In this document: positions 25,474 to 35,024 of the stretch, one piece after another | How the letters are laid out: each line of letters starts with the position of its first letter | Position numbering within the stretch: position 1 is the first letter of the stretch | Assembly (NCBI RefSeq): GCF_020831925.1 | Contig: NZ_JAFIFQ010000031.1 | Span: 1-45,081 of the forward strand | Source: Alkalimonas sp. | Lineage (GTDB): Bacteria > Pseudomonadota > Gammaproteobacteria > Enterobacterales > Alteromonadaceae | Length of the DNA: 45,081 nucleotides | Reading direction: 5' to 3' | Made by a program: the position numbers and the translations under genes | The notes under the pieces: generated by a model | Databases searched by the model: none | What the model saw: the letters and a program-made list of their open reading frames with translations, nothing else | What the model was told of the DNA's origin: nothing

Positions 25474-26073
25474 ATGTTCAGAACCACCGCTTTTGTCTGT
25501 ACACTGCTGTTAAGTGTAGCTCTGATTTTTCCTTCGCACAGCTACGGCGACACTGCCGAACCCGCTTTTATCAGCGATGCCTTGTTTGTTTATGTTCACT
25601 CAGGACCAAGTAACCAGTTTCGTATTATCGGTACCGTCAATGCTGGTGATGCCATCCAGCTGCTGGACAGGGATGCAGACTCAGGCTACGTCCAAATTCA
25701 GTTTGAAGGTAATCGTCGTGGTTGGCTCCCTGGTCAATACGTTTCAACCTCACCCGGTATGGCGGTACAACTGCAACAACTGAATGAGCAATTAACTGAG
25801 CAACAATCAGAACTGAATCAGTTACAACAACAAAACCAGCAGTTAAGCCGCGAACTGTCGACCCGTACCGAAGAGTACAACCGGGTGCGTGATCAGTTGC
25901 AGGTTGCCAATAGCGCTTACGAGCAGCTAAAAGTTCAGTTTGATGCCGAACACAGCAGTGTTTGGCAAAACCCCAAAGTACTGGGTGCTGCTATTCTGGG
26001 TTTTGGTCTCTTACTTGGCTTGTTGTTGCCGCTGCTAATGCCTCGGCGGAAAAACAGCGAACGCTGGATGTAA
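25474..26073 (+). CDS. SH3-domain, coiled-coil membrane protein (YgiM/TIGR04211-like)
   Basis: A 199-residue protein with a signal peptide (MFRTTAFVCTLLLSVALIF...), a bacterial SH3 domain (about 25-85: VYVHSGPSNQFRIIGTV, GWLPGQYVS), a Gln/Glu-rich coiled coil (about 95-155), a C-terminal membrane helix (LGAAILGFGLLLGLLLPLLM) and a basic tail. It matches E. coli YgiM, which also neighbours the ygiF-glnE region. The periplasmic SH3 suggests cell-wall peptide binding; the function is unproven. ATG at 25474 is preferred (GGGA 6 nt upstream and a clean signal); an ATG at 25450 adds eight residues. Confidence 0.87.
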   Translation: MFRTTAFVCTLLLSVALIFPSHSYGDTAEPAFISDALFVYVHSGPSNQFRIIGTVNAGDAIQLLDRDADSGYVQIQFEGNRRGWLPGQYVSTSPGMAVQLQQLNEQLTEQQSELNQLQQQNQQLSRELSTRTEEYNRVRDQLQVANSAYEQLKVQFDAEHSSVWQNPKVLGAAILGFGLLLGLLLPLLMPRRKNSERWM

Positions 26074-26078
26074 GTCGT

Positions 26079-26106
26079 AAGGCCTGTCTGCAAAGACAGG
26101 CCTTTT
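26079..26106. terminator. Intrinsic terminator between convergent genes
   Basis: An 11-bp stem (AAGGCCTGTCT / AGACAGGCCTT) with a GCAA loop and a short T-run, 5 nt after the SH3-protein stop. The stop codon of the opposing Lrp-type gene touches it, so it may serve both strands. Confidence 0.85.
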
Positions 26107-26590
26107 AAAGCTGTTCGTTGGCTTTAAGCGGCAGTCCCTCGTCTTTTTTCACCTGCTCTATCACCACATAGGTATGATTTTTAATCACGCCAGGTAGGTC
26201 GACAATCTCGGCCAGAATGATGCGGTAAGCATCCATATTCGGCAAACGCAGCTTTAGCAAGTAATCAAAACCACCAGCCACCATATGGCACTCCACCACA
26301 TGGGGAATTTTCAGCACATCTTCTTTAAAGCGATCAAACACATCGCTGGTGGTATTATCCAGCGTGATTTGAATGAATACCGTAGTGCCAAAACCCAGCC
26401 GACTGGCGTTAAGCTGGGCGCCATAACGTTCGATATAGCCTTCTTGTTCCAGCTTTTTCACCCGATCAATGCAGGGGCTGGCACTTAAATTCACCCGCCG
26501 CGCCAGCTCAACATTGGAAATGCGCCCTTCACGCTGCAGGGTTTCCAGAATATTCATATCTATCCGATCGAGGGCACGTACTTTCACCAT
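26105..26590 (-). CDS. Lrp/AsnC family transcriptional regulator (probable proline-catabolism regulator)
   Basis: A 161-residue Lrp-type regulator: an N-terminal winged helix-turn-helix (LDRIDMNILETLQREGRISN, then ELARRVNLSASPCIDRVKKL) and a C-terminal RAM ligand-binding domain (VFIQITLDN, VVECHMVAGGFDYLLKLR, LPGVIKNHTYVVIEQVK). It is close to E. coli Lrp. It is divergent from putA with a 145-bp gap, and the PutA encoded here lacks a DNA-binding domain, so this protein is probably the proline-responsive activator (PutR-like). The ATG at 26588-26590 (MVKVRALDRID) is chosen; the open frame extends further, but that extension is not found in the family. Confidence 0.9.
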   Translation of the reverse strand: MVKVRALDRIDMNILETLQREGRISNVELARRVNLSASPCIDRVKKLEQEGYIERYGAQLNASRLGFGTTVFIQITLDNTTSDVFDRFKEDVLKIPHVVECHMVAGGFDYLLKLRLPNMDAYRIILAEIVDLPGVIKNHTYVVIEQVKKDEGLPLKANEQL

Positions 26591-26735
26591 GGGCAGGCTC
26601 ACAGTAATTTTTAGGGCAATTTCGCCATTTGGCCGAATTATATCCGGTTTAAAGGCAAAATAAACCACCCTATTTGGTCAACTTTTTCCTAGAATGCGCG
26701 TCATACTTAGCTATGGTTTTTATCGGGAGGTTTTG

Positions 26736-29700
26736 ATGTTATTTCGTGACTCACTGGAGGCCACCAACCCTCTGCGCCAAAAAATTCGTGACTTCTACCG
26801 TGCCGATGAAGATCAGGTGCTGGATTTCTTACTGCCTCAGGCCGATGTTGGCAACAATGCCCGTAGCCGGGCCTGGGAGCGGGCCCGCCAAATGGTGCTG
26901 GCGATTCGGAAAGCCCAGACAGGTAAAGGCGGTGTCGATGCCCTGCTGAATGAATTCTCTTTATCGACCGAAGAAGGCCTGGTGCTGATGTGTCTGGCTG
27001 AAGCCCTGCTGCGGGTACCCGATAACAACACCATGGATCGCCTTATTCGCGACAAACTGGCCAAAGGCAACTGGAGCTCGCACCTTGGCAACAGCTCGTC
27101 GATTTTTGTCAATGCCTCGGCCTGGGGCTTGCTGATGACCGGCAAAATGGTCAACTACAGCGATGAGCGTAAAGCTCAGCAGTTTGGCCTGCTAAAACGT
27201 ACCTGTGGCCGCTTGGGCGAGCCGGTGATCCGCCAGGCAGTGCGCTATGCCATGCAAATCATGGGCACCCAGTTTGTGATGGGTACCACCATCAGCAGCG
27301 CCATTGAGCGTGCGAAAGAGCAGGAAAAGCGCGGCTATACCTATTCCTACGACATGCTGGGTGAAGGTGCTCGTACCATGGCCGATGCCGAGCGCTATTT
27401 CCAAAGCTATCTGACCGCCATCGAGACCATTGGTAAAGCAGCGGTTGGTAAAGGCCCCTTTAAAAGCCCGGGCATTTCCGTTAAGTTGTCGGCCATTCAC
27501 CCACGCTACAAATTCGCTCAGCGCGATCGGGTTTTAACCGAGCTGATCCCCCTTCTGAAGCAACTGGCCGTAGCAGCCAAACAGTACAACATTGGTTTTA
27601 CCGTGGATGCTGAAGAAGCCGACCGGCTCGATTTATCGCTGGATATTATTGAAGCGGTGTTCAGCGATCCGGCACTGGATGGCTGGGAGGGCTTTGGCCT
27701 GGCCGTGCAGGCCTATCAAAAACGTGCCATCCATGTGATTGACTGGCTGCGCGAACTCACTGAAAAAGTTGGCCGCAAGATGATGGTACGCCTGGTGAAA
27801 GGTGCTTACTGGGATACCGAAATTAAACTGAGCCAGGTTGAAGGCTTGCACGATTTCCCTGTGTTTAGCCGCAAACCTTCCACCGACGTCTGCTACCAGG
27901 CCTGCGCCAAAAAGCTACTGGCCTATCGCGACACCATCTACCCACAGTTTGCCACCCACAACGCATACACCGTGGCCACCATTTTGGAAATGGCACCGGA
28001 TCGCAGCGGTTTTGAGTTCCAGCGCCTGCATGGCATGGGCGATGCGCTGTACGATCAGGTAGTGCGTGATGATAAAGTACCTTGCCGCATCTATGCCCCT
28101 GTCGGTGAGCATGCGGATCTGCTGGCCTATCTGGTGCGTCGTTTGCTGGAAAACGGTGCCAACAGCTCTTTTGTCAACAACATCATTGATGAAACCATTC
28201 CAGTCGAAAGCCTGCTGGCTGACCCACTGGAAACCGTGCGTAACTGGCGGCAAAAACGCAACCGGCAAATCCCACTGCCCGCTGATGTGTATGGCAGTGA
28301 GCGCCTGAACTCTCGCGGCACCGACATCAGCGACTGCGATCAACTGATCCCCATCAAGCAGGCGATGGAGTCCTGGCTGGCGGTGATTGCCAAACTGGAA
28401 CAGCCAATTAATGGGCATCCGGTCACCAACCCGGCCAATCTGGACGAGGTGGTAGGTTACATTCAATACGCCGATGCCGAAGCCATGCAGGCTATCCTGG
28501 CAAGAACCCAGCAAGCCTTTGACAGTTGGTCGCAAACCCCGGTAGCAGTACGTGCTAACTTACTGCGCAAAATCGGCGATGCGCTGGAAAGCCATCAGGA
28601 CGAATTACTGACTATCTGCATCAAAGAAGCCGGTAAAACCCTGCAAGATAGTATTGCGGAAGTGCGCGAAGCGGTGGATTTTTGCCGTTATTACGCTGCC
28701 CGTGCTGAGGAGTTACCAGAAGAAAGCGAAGCGCGTGGTGTGGTGCTTTGCATCAGCCCGTGGAACTTCCCGCTGGCTATTTTCCTTGGCCAGGTCGCCG
28801 CAGCTATCGTCACTGGCAATACCGTAGTGGCGAAGCCTGCTGAGCAAACCAGCCTGATAGCAATCCGCACGCTGGAGATTATGCAGCAATGCGGCTTGCC
28901 TGAAGGCGTAGTCGAGCTGGTGATCGCCCCGGGCCGTCAGGTCGGTGAGCACATCGTGCCGGACGAACGTATTCAGGCGGTGATGTTTACCGGCTCGACC
29001 GAAACTGGTTGCTGGATTGCCCGTAAGCTGGCGGAGCGCGTCGGCGAGCCAGTACCTTTGATTGCCGAAACCGGTGGTCAAAACTGCATGATCGTCGACT
29101 CCACTGCTCTGCCAGAGCAAGTAGTGGATGACGTGATAGCGTCTGGTTTCCAAAGTGCTGGCCAGCGCTGCTCGGCACTGCGTGTCTTGTTCCTGCAAGA
29201 AGATATTGCCGATGACGTCATCGAAATGGTGGTTGGCGCCATGAAAGAGCTAACGGTAGGCGATCCGGCCTTTCTGTCCAGCGATTTAGGCCCGGTGATC
29301 GATGCCAAAGCGCATGAACGCCTGACCAGCCATGTGCAGTACTTAAGCGATAAAGCCACGCTGCATTATGCCTGCCCGATCCCAGAAGGTGATCGTCACT
29401 TTTTCTTCGCACCGCACTTGTATGAGATCAGCGATCTGACCTTGCTGGAGCGGGAAGTGTTTGGCCCTGTGGTGCATGTGATTCGCTTTAAAGGCCCAGA
29501 GCTGGATAAAGTCATTGAGCAGATCAATGCCACCGGCTATGGGCTGACCATGGGCGTACACAGCCGGATTGAAGAAGTGACTGAGCGGGTTGCCCAGTCG
29601 ATCAAAGCCGGTAATATCTACGTCAACCGCAACATGATTGGTGCTGTAGTCGGCGTGCAGCCGTTCGGTGGTCGCGGCCTGTCCGGTACCGGCCCTAAAG

Positions 29701-30506
29701 CCGGTGGTCCTTTCTACTTAAGCCGTTTGGTCAAAGACAATCTGACAATAGAAGATGCTGAACTATCTGAGCAAAAGCGCTCCCTGTTGTTGGCAGAAAC
29801 CACCAGCCGGGCGGTTGCTTACGCCATGCCAGCGGCAGCTACGGCTCAGGCCATCTGGCAGCAAACACCGATTGTTCAACGTAGTTCGGTATTGCGCCAG
29901 TTTCTGGCCTCACTGGCCGCAAATACGGTGGTAGCTAAGCTGGAGCCGGATCTGGAGCAGGTTATTTCTGTTGCCCGCAGTCAATTGCGGTTGATTGAAC
30001 AAGAACTGGCTCAACCGATTCGCTTGCCAGGACCTACGGGTGAAAGCAATACCCTCTGGCTGGAGCCTCGCGGTACCCTGGCCTTGCTGCGCGACGAGAC
30101 GGCGGATTTCAGTCACTGGTTACTCAGTGCCCTGACCGCTATTGCCGCAGGCAATGCGGTAATCACCGCCGTGGAGGAACAAGACCTTCCAGAAGCAGAA
30201 GCGGTGGTGAAAGCCCTGGTTCAAGCGGGCATGCCGGCTCATTTGATGGCAGTGATCAAGCTAACCAGCATGACCACCTTGCTCTCCGCACCAGACCTGG
30301 CGGGTGCCATCGTGCAATCCGGTACAGCCATCAAACCACTGGCCGGTGAGCTGATCGCCAGTCGTGAAGGGGCGATTTTGCCGCTGATCACCACACCGGC
30401 GGATCATCGTTTGTTGCATCGTCTGGTGACTGAAAAAACCATCACGGTTAACACCACAGCTGCTGGTGGCAACGCCTCGCTAATGACGATGGCGGATAAT
30501 ATTTAA
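26736..30506 (+). CDS. putA: Bifunctional proline dehydrogenase / L-glutamate gamma-semialdehyde dehydrogenase (PutA)
   Basis: A 1256-residue enzyme that oxidises proline to glutamate in two channelled steps. The FAD-dependent proline dehydrogenase barrel includes GISVKLSAIHPRY, VDAEEADRLDLSL, RLVKGAYWD and RIYAPVGEH. The aldehyde dehydrogenase half has SPWNFPLAIF, FTGSTETG, AETGGQN and the catalytic Cys C812 in AGQRCSAL. A C-terminal ALDH-like domain follows, as in the longer PutA types. The N-terminal ribbon-helix-helix domain of E. coli PutA is absent: the protein begins directly with LFRDSLEATNP. The start has an excellent ribosome site (GGGAGG, 5 nt upstream). A terminator follows. Confidence 0.97.
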   Translation: MLFRDSLEATNPLRQKIRDFYRADEDQVLDFLLPQADVGNNARSRAWERARQMVLAIRKAQTGKGGVDALLNEFSLSTEEGLVLMCLAEALLRVPDNNTMDRLIRDKLAKGNWSSHLGNSSSIFVNASAWGLLMTGKMVNYSDERKAQQFGLLKRTCGRLGEPVIRQAVRYAMQIMGTQFVMGTTISSAIERAKEQEKRGYTYSYDMLGEGARTMADAERYFQSYLTAIETIGKAAVGKGPFKSPGISVKLSAIHPRYKFAQRDRVLTELIPLLKQLAVAAKQYNIGFTVDAEEADRLDLSLDIIEAVFSDPALDGWEGFGLAVQAYQKRAIHVIDWLRELTEKVGRKMMVRLVKGAYWDTEIKLSQVEGLHDFPVFSRKPSTDVCYQACAKKLLAYRDTIYPQFATHNAYTVATILEMAPDRSGFEFQRLHGMGDALYDQVVRDDKVPCRIYAPVGEHADLLAYLVRRLLENGANSSFVNNIIDETIPVESLLADPLETVRNWRQKRNRQIPLPADVYGSERLNSRGTDISDCDQLIPIKQAMESWLAVIAKLEQPINGHPVTNPANLDEVVGYIQYADAEAMQAILARTQQAFDSWSQTPVAVRANLLRKIGDALESHQDELLTICIKEAGKTLQDSIAEVREAVDFCRYYAARAEELPEESEARGVVLCISPWNFPLAIFLGQVAAAIVTGNTVVAKPAEQTSLIAIRTLEIMQQCGLPEGVVELVIAPGRQVGEHIVPDERIQAVMFTGSTETGCWIARKLAERVGEPVPLIAETGGQNCMIVDSTALPEQVVDDVIASGFQSAGQRCSALRVLFLQEDIADDVIEMVVGAMKELTVGDPAFLSSDLGPVIDAKAHERLTSHVQYLSDKATLHYACPIPEGDRHFFFAPHLYEISDLTLLEREVFGPVVHVIRFKGPELDKVIEQINATGYGLTMGVHSRIEEVTERVAQSIKAGNIYVNRNMIGAVVGVQPFGGRGLSGTGPKAGGPFYLSRLVKDNLTIEDAELSEQKRSLLLAETTSRAVAYAMPAAATAQAIWQQTPIVQRSSVLRQFLASLAANTVVAKLEPDLEQVISVARSQLRLIEQELAQPIRLPGPTGESNTLWLEPRGTLALLRDETADFSHWLLSALTAIAAGNAVITAVEEQDLPEAEAVVKALVQAGMPAHLMAVIKLTSMTTLLSAPDLAGAIVQSGTAIKPLAGELIASREGAILPLITTPADHRLLHRLVTEKTITVNTTAAGGNASLMTMADNI

Positions 30507-30548
30507 TTGTCCTGCTGAAATAGCAGCCATGTCATTTCGTGCCCTATC

Positions 30549-30577
30549 CAGCCAGCCCAACCGGGCTGGCTGTTTTT
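30549..30577 (+). terminator. Intrinsic terminator after putA
   Basis: A 10-bp perfect GC-rich stem (CAGCCAGCCC / GGGCTGGCTG) with an AACC loop followed by TTTTT, 42 nt after the putA stop. Confidence 0.93.
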
Positions 30578-30667
30578 CATTCTGACGGCACTGGCCCCTA
30601 CTGTTAATTTAGCGTTACTGAGCTACACTATAAACTGACTTGGAGCAGTTTGAGGAACCCCAACCCT

Positions 30668-31816
30668 ATGGCATTACAGGAAGTAACCTTGCAGCAGTTG
30701 CAACCGGGTGATTTTGTGGTGCGTGTCAGCCAGCAGACTGGCGATGTGCTCATTAAAGAAGCCGGCCTTGTGCGAAGTAAAAAAACCATAGAGCTGCTAC
30801 GTAAAAAAGGCGTGCTCCGAGTCTGGATCGATCCGGATCTGGCCGCACATAAGCCACAATCCTCAAATGACGATACTGCAGGGGCTGATAGTCAAACCGC
30901 CGAAGCCCCGGATGAGAGCGAATTCACGCGGGTCGACTTTTCCGCCGAGTTACCCAAGGCTGAAAAAACCTGGCAGCAGCTCAAACAAAAGCAAAGCCGG
31001 CTGTTTGATAGCTGCCGTCGTCAGCAAAGCATCGATTTGGAGCTGGTACAGGAAGTCAGTTGCGGCCTGGCGGATTCAGTCAGCCGAAATCAGGATGTAC
31101 TGCTGTGCTTAAGCCGTATCGCTCAAAGCAGTGATGATTTGCTGCAACATGCCATCAACTGTGCCGTCTATATGGCCGCTTTTGGTCAGCAACTGCAACT
31201 ATCGAAAGGTCAGCTGCAGGATCTCATCATGGCTGCTTTGCTGCACGATATAGGGAAAGTCACACTGGGCGCTGCTACCAGCGATATCGACGCTATCCCA
31301 GCTAGCCTAAAACTGCTGGCACCAATGAACCGCTTGCCGGCAGAAGTGTCGTTATGGGTGGCACAGCACTGCGCTCATTTGGATGGCAGCGGCTCCCCTA
31401 AAGGTTTAAAAGGCCACCAGATTAGCCAGGGCGGCCGAATGCTGGCCATTGTCAATCAATACGATAATTTGTCGCACCCCATCGGTAAAAAGCCACTGAA
31501 TCCACAGCTGGCCAGCAAAAAATTACTGGAAAAAACGCCCGATCAGCTCGACAGTGAACTGACTCAGCGCTTTATTCGCTGCATCGGCATTTACCCACCC
31601 GGCAGTGTGGTGAAACTACACAGTGGCAAACTGGCGCTGGTGCTGGAAAATAATCCGAAGAAACCGACCCAACCCAAGGTCAAAGTGTTTTATCACAGCC
31701 AGCATCAACACCACCTTCCTGCTAAAGTATTGGATTTGGCCAAGCATCAGGAAGAGCACATCGACTACTGCATCGATTTGGAGCAATACGGATTGGAAGC
31801 CAGTAATTACCTCTGA
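30668..31816 (+). CDS. DUF3391 and HD-domain phosphohydrolase (degenerate HD-GYP)
   Basis: A 382-residue protein. An N-terminal DUF3391-type domain (about 1-110) precedes an HD domain with the metal pair H193-D194 in LLHDIGK. The second signature reads HLDGSGSPKGLKG where active c-di-GMP phosphodiesterases have the DGxGYPxGL form, so the Tyr of GYP is Ser, and the preceding HHE is changed to CAH. It may be a weak c-di-GMP phosphodiesterase, another phosphohydrolase, or a binding protein. ATG at 30668 lies 11 nt after GAGGA; a TTG at 30650 is less likely. Its stop is one base from the stop of the convergent gspB. Confidence 0.85.
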   Translation: MALQEVTLQQLQPGDFVVRVSQQTGDVLIKEAGLVRSKKTIELLRKKGVLRVWIDPDLAAHKPQSSNDDTAGADSQTAEAPDESEFTRVDFSAELPKAEKTWQQLKQKQSRLFDSCRRQQSIDLELVQEVSCGLADSVSRNQDVLLCLSRIAQSSDDLLQHAINCAVYMAAFGQQLQLSKGQLQDLIMAALLHDIGKVTLGAATSDIDAIPASLKLLAPMNRLPAEVSLWVAQHCAHLDGSGSPKGLKGHQISQGGRMLAIVNQYDNLSHPIGKKPLNPQLASKKLLEKTPDQLDSELTQRFIRCIGIYPPGSVVKLHSGKLALVLENNPKKPTQPKVKVFYHSQHQHHLPAKVLDLAKHQEEHIDYCIDLEQYGLEASNYL

Positions 31817-31817
31817 C

Positions 31818-32573
31818 TCACCTCGACCATTCACTCAGCGCCGCCATACTGAACTCCTGCTGCCGATAGCGTAATACTACATGGTTTGGATGAATTTCCA
31901 CCACCTGGATATCGGTGCTCAGCCACTGGCCTTGCTGTAAAGTACGTCCATTCACTTTCACCCAACGCCTGGAAGGGACACTGGCAAACACATGAGCTTC
32001 AAAACGCATCGGCGGCAACTGTTGCTGGACCTGTGGCGCCAACTCGGAAATATCCCGAGCTGGGGCATCGTGCACCCGCACATGCTCACGGCGCTGCCCG
32101 GCTTGCTCCAACTCATCCACTACCTGAGAAAAGCGTTGCTGCAGCTCTGCCGATACCTCGGTGGCTTCCAACTCATCGAGCGATGGCAAGGCAGCTCGGG
32201 CAGGACGAGACTCAGGCTCCGCAGCAATAACAAGTGGTTCAGGCCCCACAGTTACTGGTTCGATGGTCGCTGTTCGCTCTGTAGCAGCGACAGGCTCTAC
32301 TACCTTAGACTCGCTGGTGGTGACGGGCACTTCGGATAAGGCCGCCAGGATCTGTTGCTGACTAGCCACCACCACTGGCTCAGTGCTCTGACCCGATCCC
32401 ATTGCTGCAGCAGGCGTCTGCTGCGTCCCGAGCCAATACCCTGCAGCCAGTGCCAGGCTAAGAATAGCGGCACCAGCCAGGACACCCAGCCAGAAAGGTG
32501 CTACCCGGTTAGACGCTGTGGTATTGGCAGCGATATTTTGTTGCTGTTTTAAAGCATCCATCAAAATGGACAT
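31818..32573 (-). CDS. gspB: General secretion pathway protein B (GspB/ExeB-like)
   Basis: A 251-residue inner-membrane protein: a short cytoplasmic start with MDALKQQQN, one membrane helix (about 25-49), a long low-complexity periplasmic linker rich in Val, Glu, Ala and Thr, and a C-terminal type II secretion B domain (about 185-251, with RFEAHVFASVPSRRWVKVNG and VVLRYRQQEF). With GspA it helps insert the type II secretin through the peptidoglycan. It is encoded 89 nt after gspA. The linker has diverged strongly, as usual for such spacers. Confidence 0.88.
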   Translation of the reverse strand: MSILMDALKQQQNIAANTTASNRVAPFWLGVLAGAAILSLALAAGYWLGTQQTPAAAMGSGQSTEPVVVASQQQILAALSEVPVTTSESKVVEPVAATERTATIEPVTVGPEPLVIAAEPESRPARAALPSLDELEATEVSAELQQRFSQVVDELEQAGQRREHVRVHDAPARDISELAPQVQQQLPPMRFEAHVFASVPSRRWVKVNGRTLQQGQWLSTDIQVVEIHPNHVVLRYRQQEFSMAALSEWSR

Positions 32574-32662
32574 GCATCACTCCTGCAAAGCCAAACGCTT
32601 TGTCCTGCTAGTTGCCATCTAAACACTTGGTTTTAGATGGCGAGGTATACTACCCAAACCAC

Positions 32663-33577
32663 CTAGCCCAATACGCGGGCAAGAATAAAGCCAAGCCCCG
32701 CCATGAACGGGATCAGAGCCAGCAACCAGAGCCACTGTCCAGGCTGAAGCGCCGGAGCAGGGCCGGCACTGGCCGGTAAAATTTCGTTGGCGGCCTGCTG
32801 CACTTCCGCTTTACCCACCAAGGGTTTCTGGCGGGCAAAAGCCGCCAACATGGCTCTGTCGGCCAGCAAGTTTAGCAAACGCGGAATACCCTGACTGCGC
32901 TGATACAACTGGCGAACAGCGGCAGCTTCAAACACCGGCCGCTCAGAGCCCGCCACTTTCAAGCGATAGCTTAAATACTGTTGCACTTCGGCTTCAGTCA
33001 GCGGCATCAGATGGTAACGCGCCGTGATGCGCTGCGCCAGCTGGCGCAGGTCAGAACGCTGCAATAATTGCTGCAGCTCCGGCTGACCAATTAAAATCAC
33101 CTGCAACAGCTTACGGCTGTTGGTTTCCAGATTGGTCAGTAACCGTAGTTGCTCCAGCACCACCGGCTGCAAGTGCTGCGCTTCATCAATGATCAGCAGT
33201 GTTTGTTTGCCCGACTGATGATTTTTCAGCAAACGATTTTTAATTTTATCGCCCAACAGCTTCAGACTGGCATCGGATTTTTTGTAACGAATACGCAGTT
33301 CGTCGCAAATGGTTGCTAAAAGTTCCAGCTCCGACAAGGTCGGGTTCAGAATAAAAGCCAGTTCGGTGTTTTCATCCAGCTCCTGCAGCAAGGCACGCGA
33401 AACTGTGGTTTTGCCAGTACCTACTTCGCCGGTTAACAGCACAAAGCCACCAGCATCACCGAGGCCATAGCGTAAATGCGCCAATGCCTCGGCGTGACGC
33501 CCGCTCAGGAACAAAAAATCCGGGTTCGGAGCTATGGAAAAAGGCTGACTGTGCAGGCCAAAAAAGCCGGTGTACAT
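32663..33577 (-). CDS. gspA: GspA/ExeA-type AAA ATPase
   Basis: A 304-residue ATPase. It starts with [25 protein letters not shown]-type residues common to ExeA/MshM proteins, then Walker [10 protein letters not shown], Walker B LLIIDEAQ and the [15 protein letters not shown] sensor region, and ends in one C-terminal membrane helix. Aeromonas ExeA is about 540 residues with a peptidoglycan-binding domain after the membrane helix; here that domain is absent, as in MshM. The adjacent gspB favours a role in type II secretin assembly. No other gsp gene is in the window. It is divergent from cca. Confidence 0.88.
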   Translation of the reverse strand: MYTGFFGLHSQPFSIAPNPDFLFLSGRHAEALAHLRYGLGDAGGFVLLTGEVGTGKTTVSRALLQELDENTELAFILNPTLSELELLATICDELRIRYKKSDASLKLLGDKIKNRLLKNHQSGKQTLLIIDEAQHLQPVVLEQLRLLTNLETNSRKLLQVILIGQPELQQLLQRSDLRQLAQRITARYHLMPLTEAEVQQYLSYRLKVAGSERPVFEAAAVRQLYQRSQGIPRLLNLLADRAMLAAFARQKPLVGKAEVQQAANEILPASAGPAPALQPGQWLWLLALIPFMAGLGFILARVLG

Positions 33578-33624
33578 GCGCGCATCCTGTGCTTATCGCT
33601 GAAAAATTTCAGTGGTTCGGTATA

Positions 33625-34887
33625 ATGGCAAAAAAAGCGACGTTGGAAAAGCCTGTGCAACTATATCTTGTCGGTGGTGCGGTCCGCGATGAACTGCTTG
33701 ATTATCCCTTTCACGAGCGGGACTGGGTAGTGGTGGGTGCGCATCCGCAGCAACTGCTGGATCAAGGCTACCAGCAAGTCGGCAAAGACTTCCCGGTATT
33801 TCTGCACCCCAAAACCAAAGAAGAGTATGCCCTGGCCCGCACCGAACGCAAACAAGGCTCGGGTTACACCGGCTTTGTGACCTACGCTGCGCCCGATGTC
33901 ACGCTGGAGCAAGATCTGGCCAGGCGCGATCTGACCATCAATGCCATCGCCAAAGCCGAAGACGGCACCCTCGTCGATCCTTATGGTGGCGTCACGGATC
34001 TGAAAGCGCGGGTGCTGCGCCATGTCTCACCGGCTTTTGCCGAAGATCCCCTGCGAGTGCTGCGGGTGGCCCGTTTTTATGCCCGCTATTACCACCTGGG
34101 TTTTCAGGTAGCCGACGACACCCTCGCATTGATGCAACAACTAAGTGAGAGTGGCGAGCTGCAGGCGCTCAGCGCCGAGCGGGTCTGGCAAGAGCTGAGT
34201 AAAGCCCTGAGCACCCGGCATCCCGAGGCATTTATTGAGCTGCTGAGGCGCTGCGGCGCATTAAAACAGCTGATGCCGGAACTCGATGCGCTTTGGGGCG
34301 TGCCCCAGCCTGCCAAGTGGCACCCGGAAATTGATACCGGTGTGCATACCTTGCTGGTGCTGCAGCAGGCAACCCAGCTCTCCGAACGCATCGATATCCG
34401 CTTTGCCGCCCTGGTGCATGATTTAGGCAAAGGTGTCAGCCCGCCAGAACACTGGCCATCCCATCATGGCCATGAACACACCGGCCTGCCGCTGATTCAG
34501 CAGCTTTGCCAGCGCTTAAAAGTCCCGAACGATTGCCGGGATTTGGCACTCTTGGTCTGCCAGTACCACCAGCTGATCCACCGGGCGGCAGAGCTGAAAG
34601 CCAGTACCGTACTAAAACTGTTTGATGGTATTGATCTGTGGCGCAAACCCGAGCGGCTGGATGCCATTATCTGCTGTTGCATCGCCGATCTGCGCGGCCG
34701 CACTGGCTTTGAGCAGGCCGACTACCCGGCCGAACAGCTCCTGCCGCAACTGGCCGCGGCCGCTCGCACTGTGGATATCAAACCCCTGATACAGCCTGGC
34801 ATGAAGGGCGACGCCATCAAGCAAGCTCTACAACAGGCAAGGTTGGAGGCGATTCATCAGGCAAAACGCGTACAGCGTATGGATTGA
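33625..34887 (+). CDS. cca: Multifunctional CCA-adding enzyme
   Basis: A tRNA nucleotidyltransferase that adds or repairs the 3' CCA end, 420 residues from this ATG. Visible are the class II pol-beta head ([19 protein letters not shown]), [14 protein letters not shown], the [10 protein letters not shown] motif, [12 protein letters not shown] and the C-terminal HD phosphohydrolase domain (ALVHDLGKG) of the E. coli type. The start is uncertain: GTG at 33655 has GGAA 6 nt upstream and begins the protein almost exactly where E. coli Cca begins, while ATG 33625 has no ribosome site and overlaps a TATAAT (33621-33626). If that is the promoter -10, the GTG start is right. Confidence 0.95.
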   Translation: MAKKATLEKPVQLYLVGGAVRDELLDYPFHERDWVVVGAHPQQLLDQGYQQVGKDFPVFLHPKTKEEYALARTERKQGSGYTGFVTYAAPDVTLEQDLARRDLTINAIAKAEDGTLVDPYGGVTDLKARVLRHVSPAFAEDPLRVLRVARFYARYYHLGFQVADDTLALMQQLSESGELQALSAERVWQELSKALSTRHPEAFIELLRRCGALKQLMPELDALWGVPQPAKWHPEIDTGVHTLLVLQQATQLSERIDIRFAALVHDLGKGVSPPEHWPSHHGHEHTGLPLIQQLCQRLKVPNDCRDLALLVCQYHQLIHRAAELKASTVLKLFDGIDLWRKPERLDAIICCCIADLRGRTGFEQADYPAEQLLPQLAAAARTVDIKPLIQPGMKGDAIKQALQQARLEAIHQAKRVQRMD

Positions 34888-35024
34888 TACCGGCCGGCTG
34901 CAGCGTTTTAAAGGGTCCGACATAAGACAATCCCAGCCCCAAATAAACAATAAATTTGCATTTTTGCATCACAAGTTCTAACTTTTAGGTTGGGATAGCA
35001 CTCGAACAGCAGGGATGACAAAGC

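Noticed and set aside
26591-26668. N-terminal extension of the Lrp-type regulator
   Set aside because: It has no counterpart in the family and would take up more than half of the gap to putA, where regulatory DNA is expected.
26670-26735. Sigma-70 promoter for putA
   Set aside because: TTGGTC and TAGAAT are present but only 10 bp apart; no acceptable pair was found.
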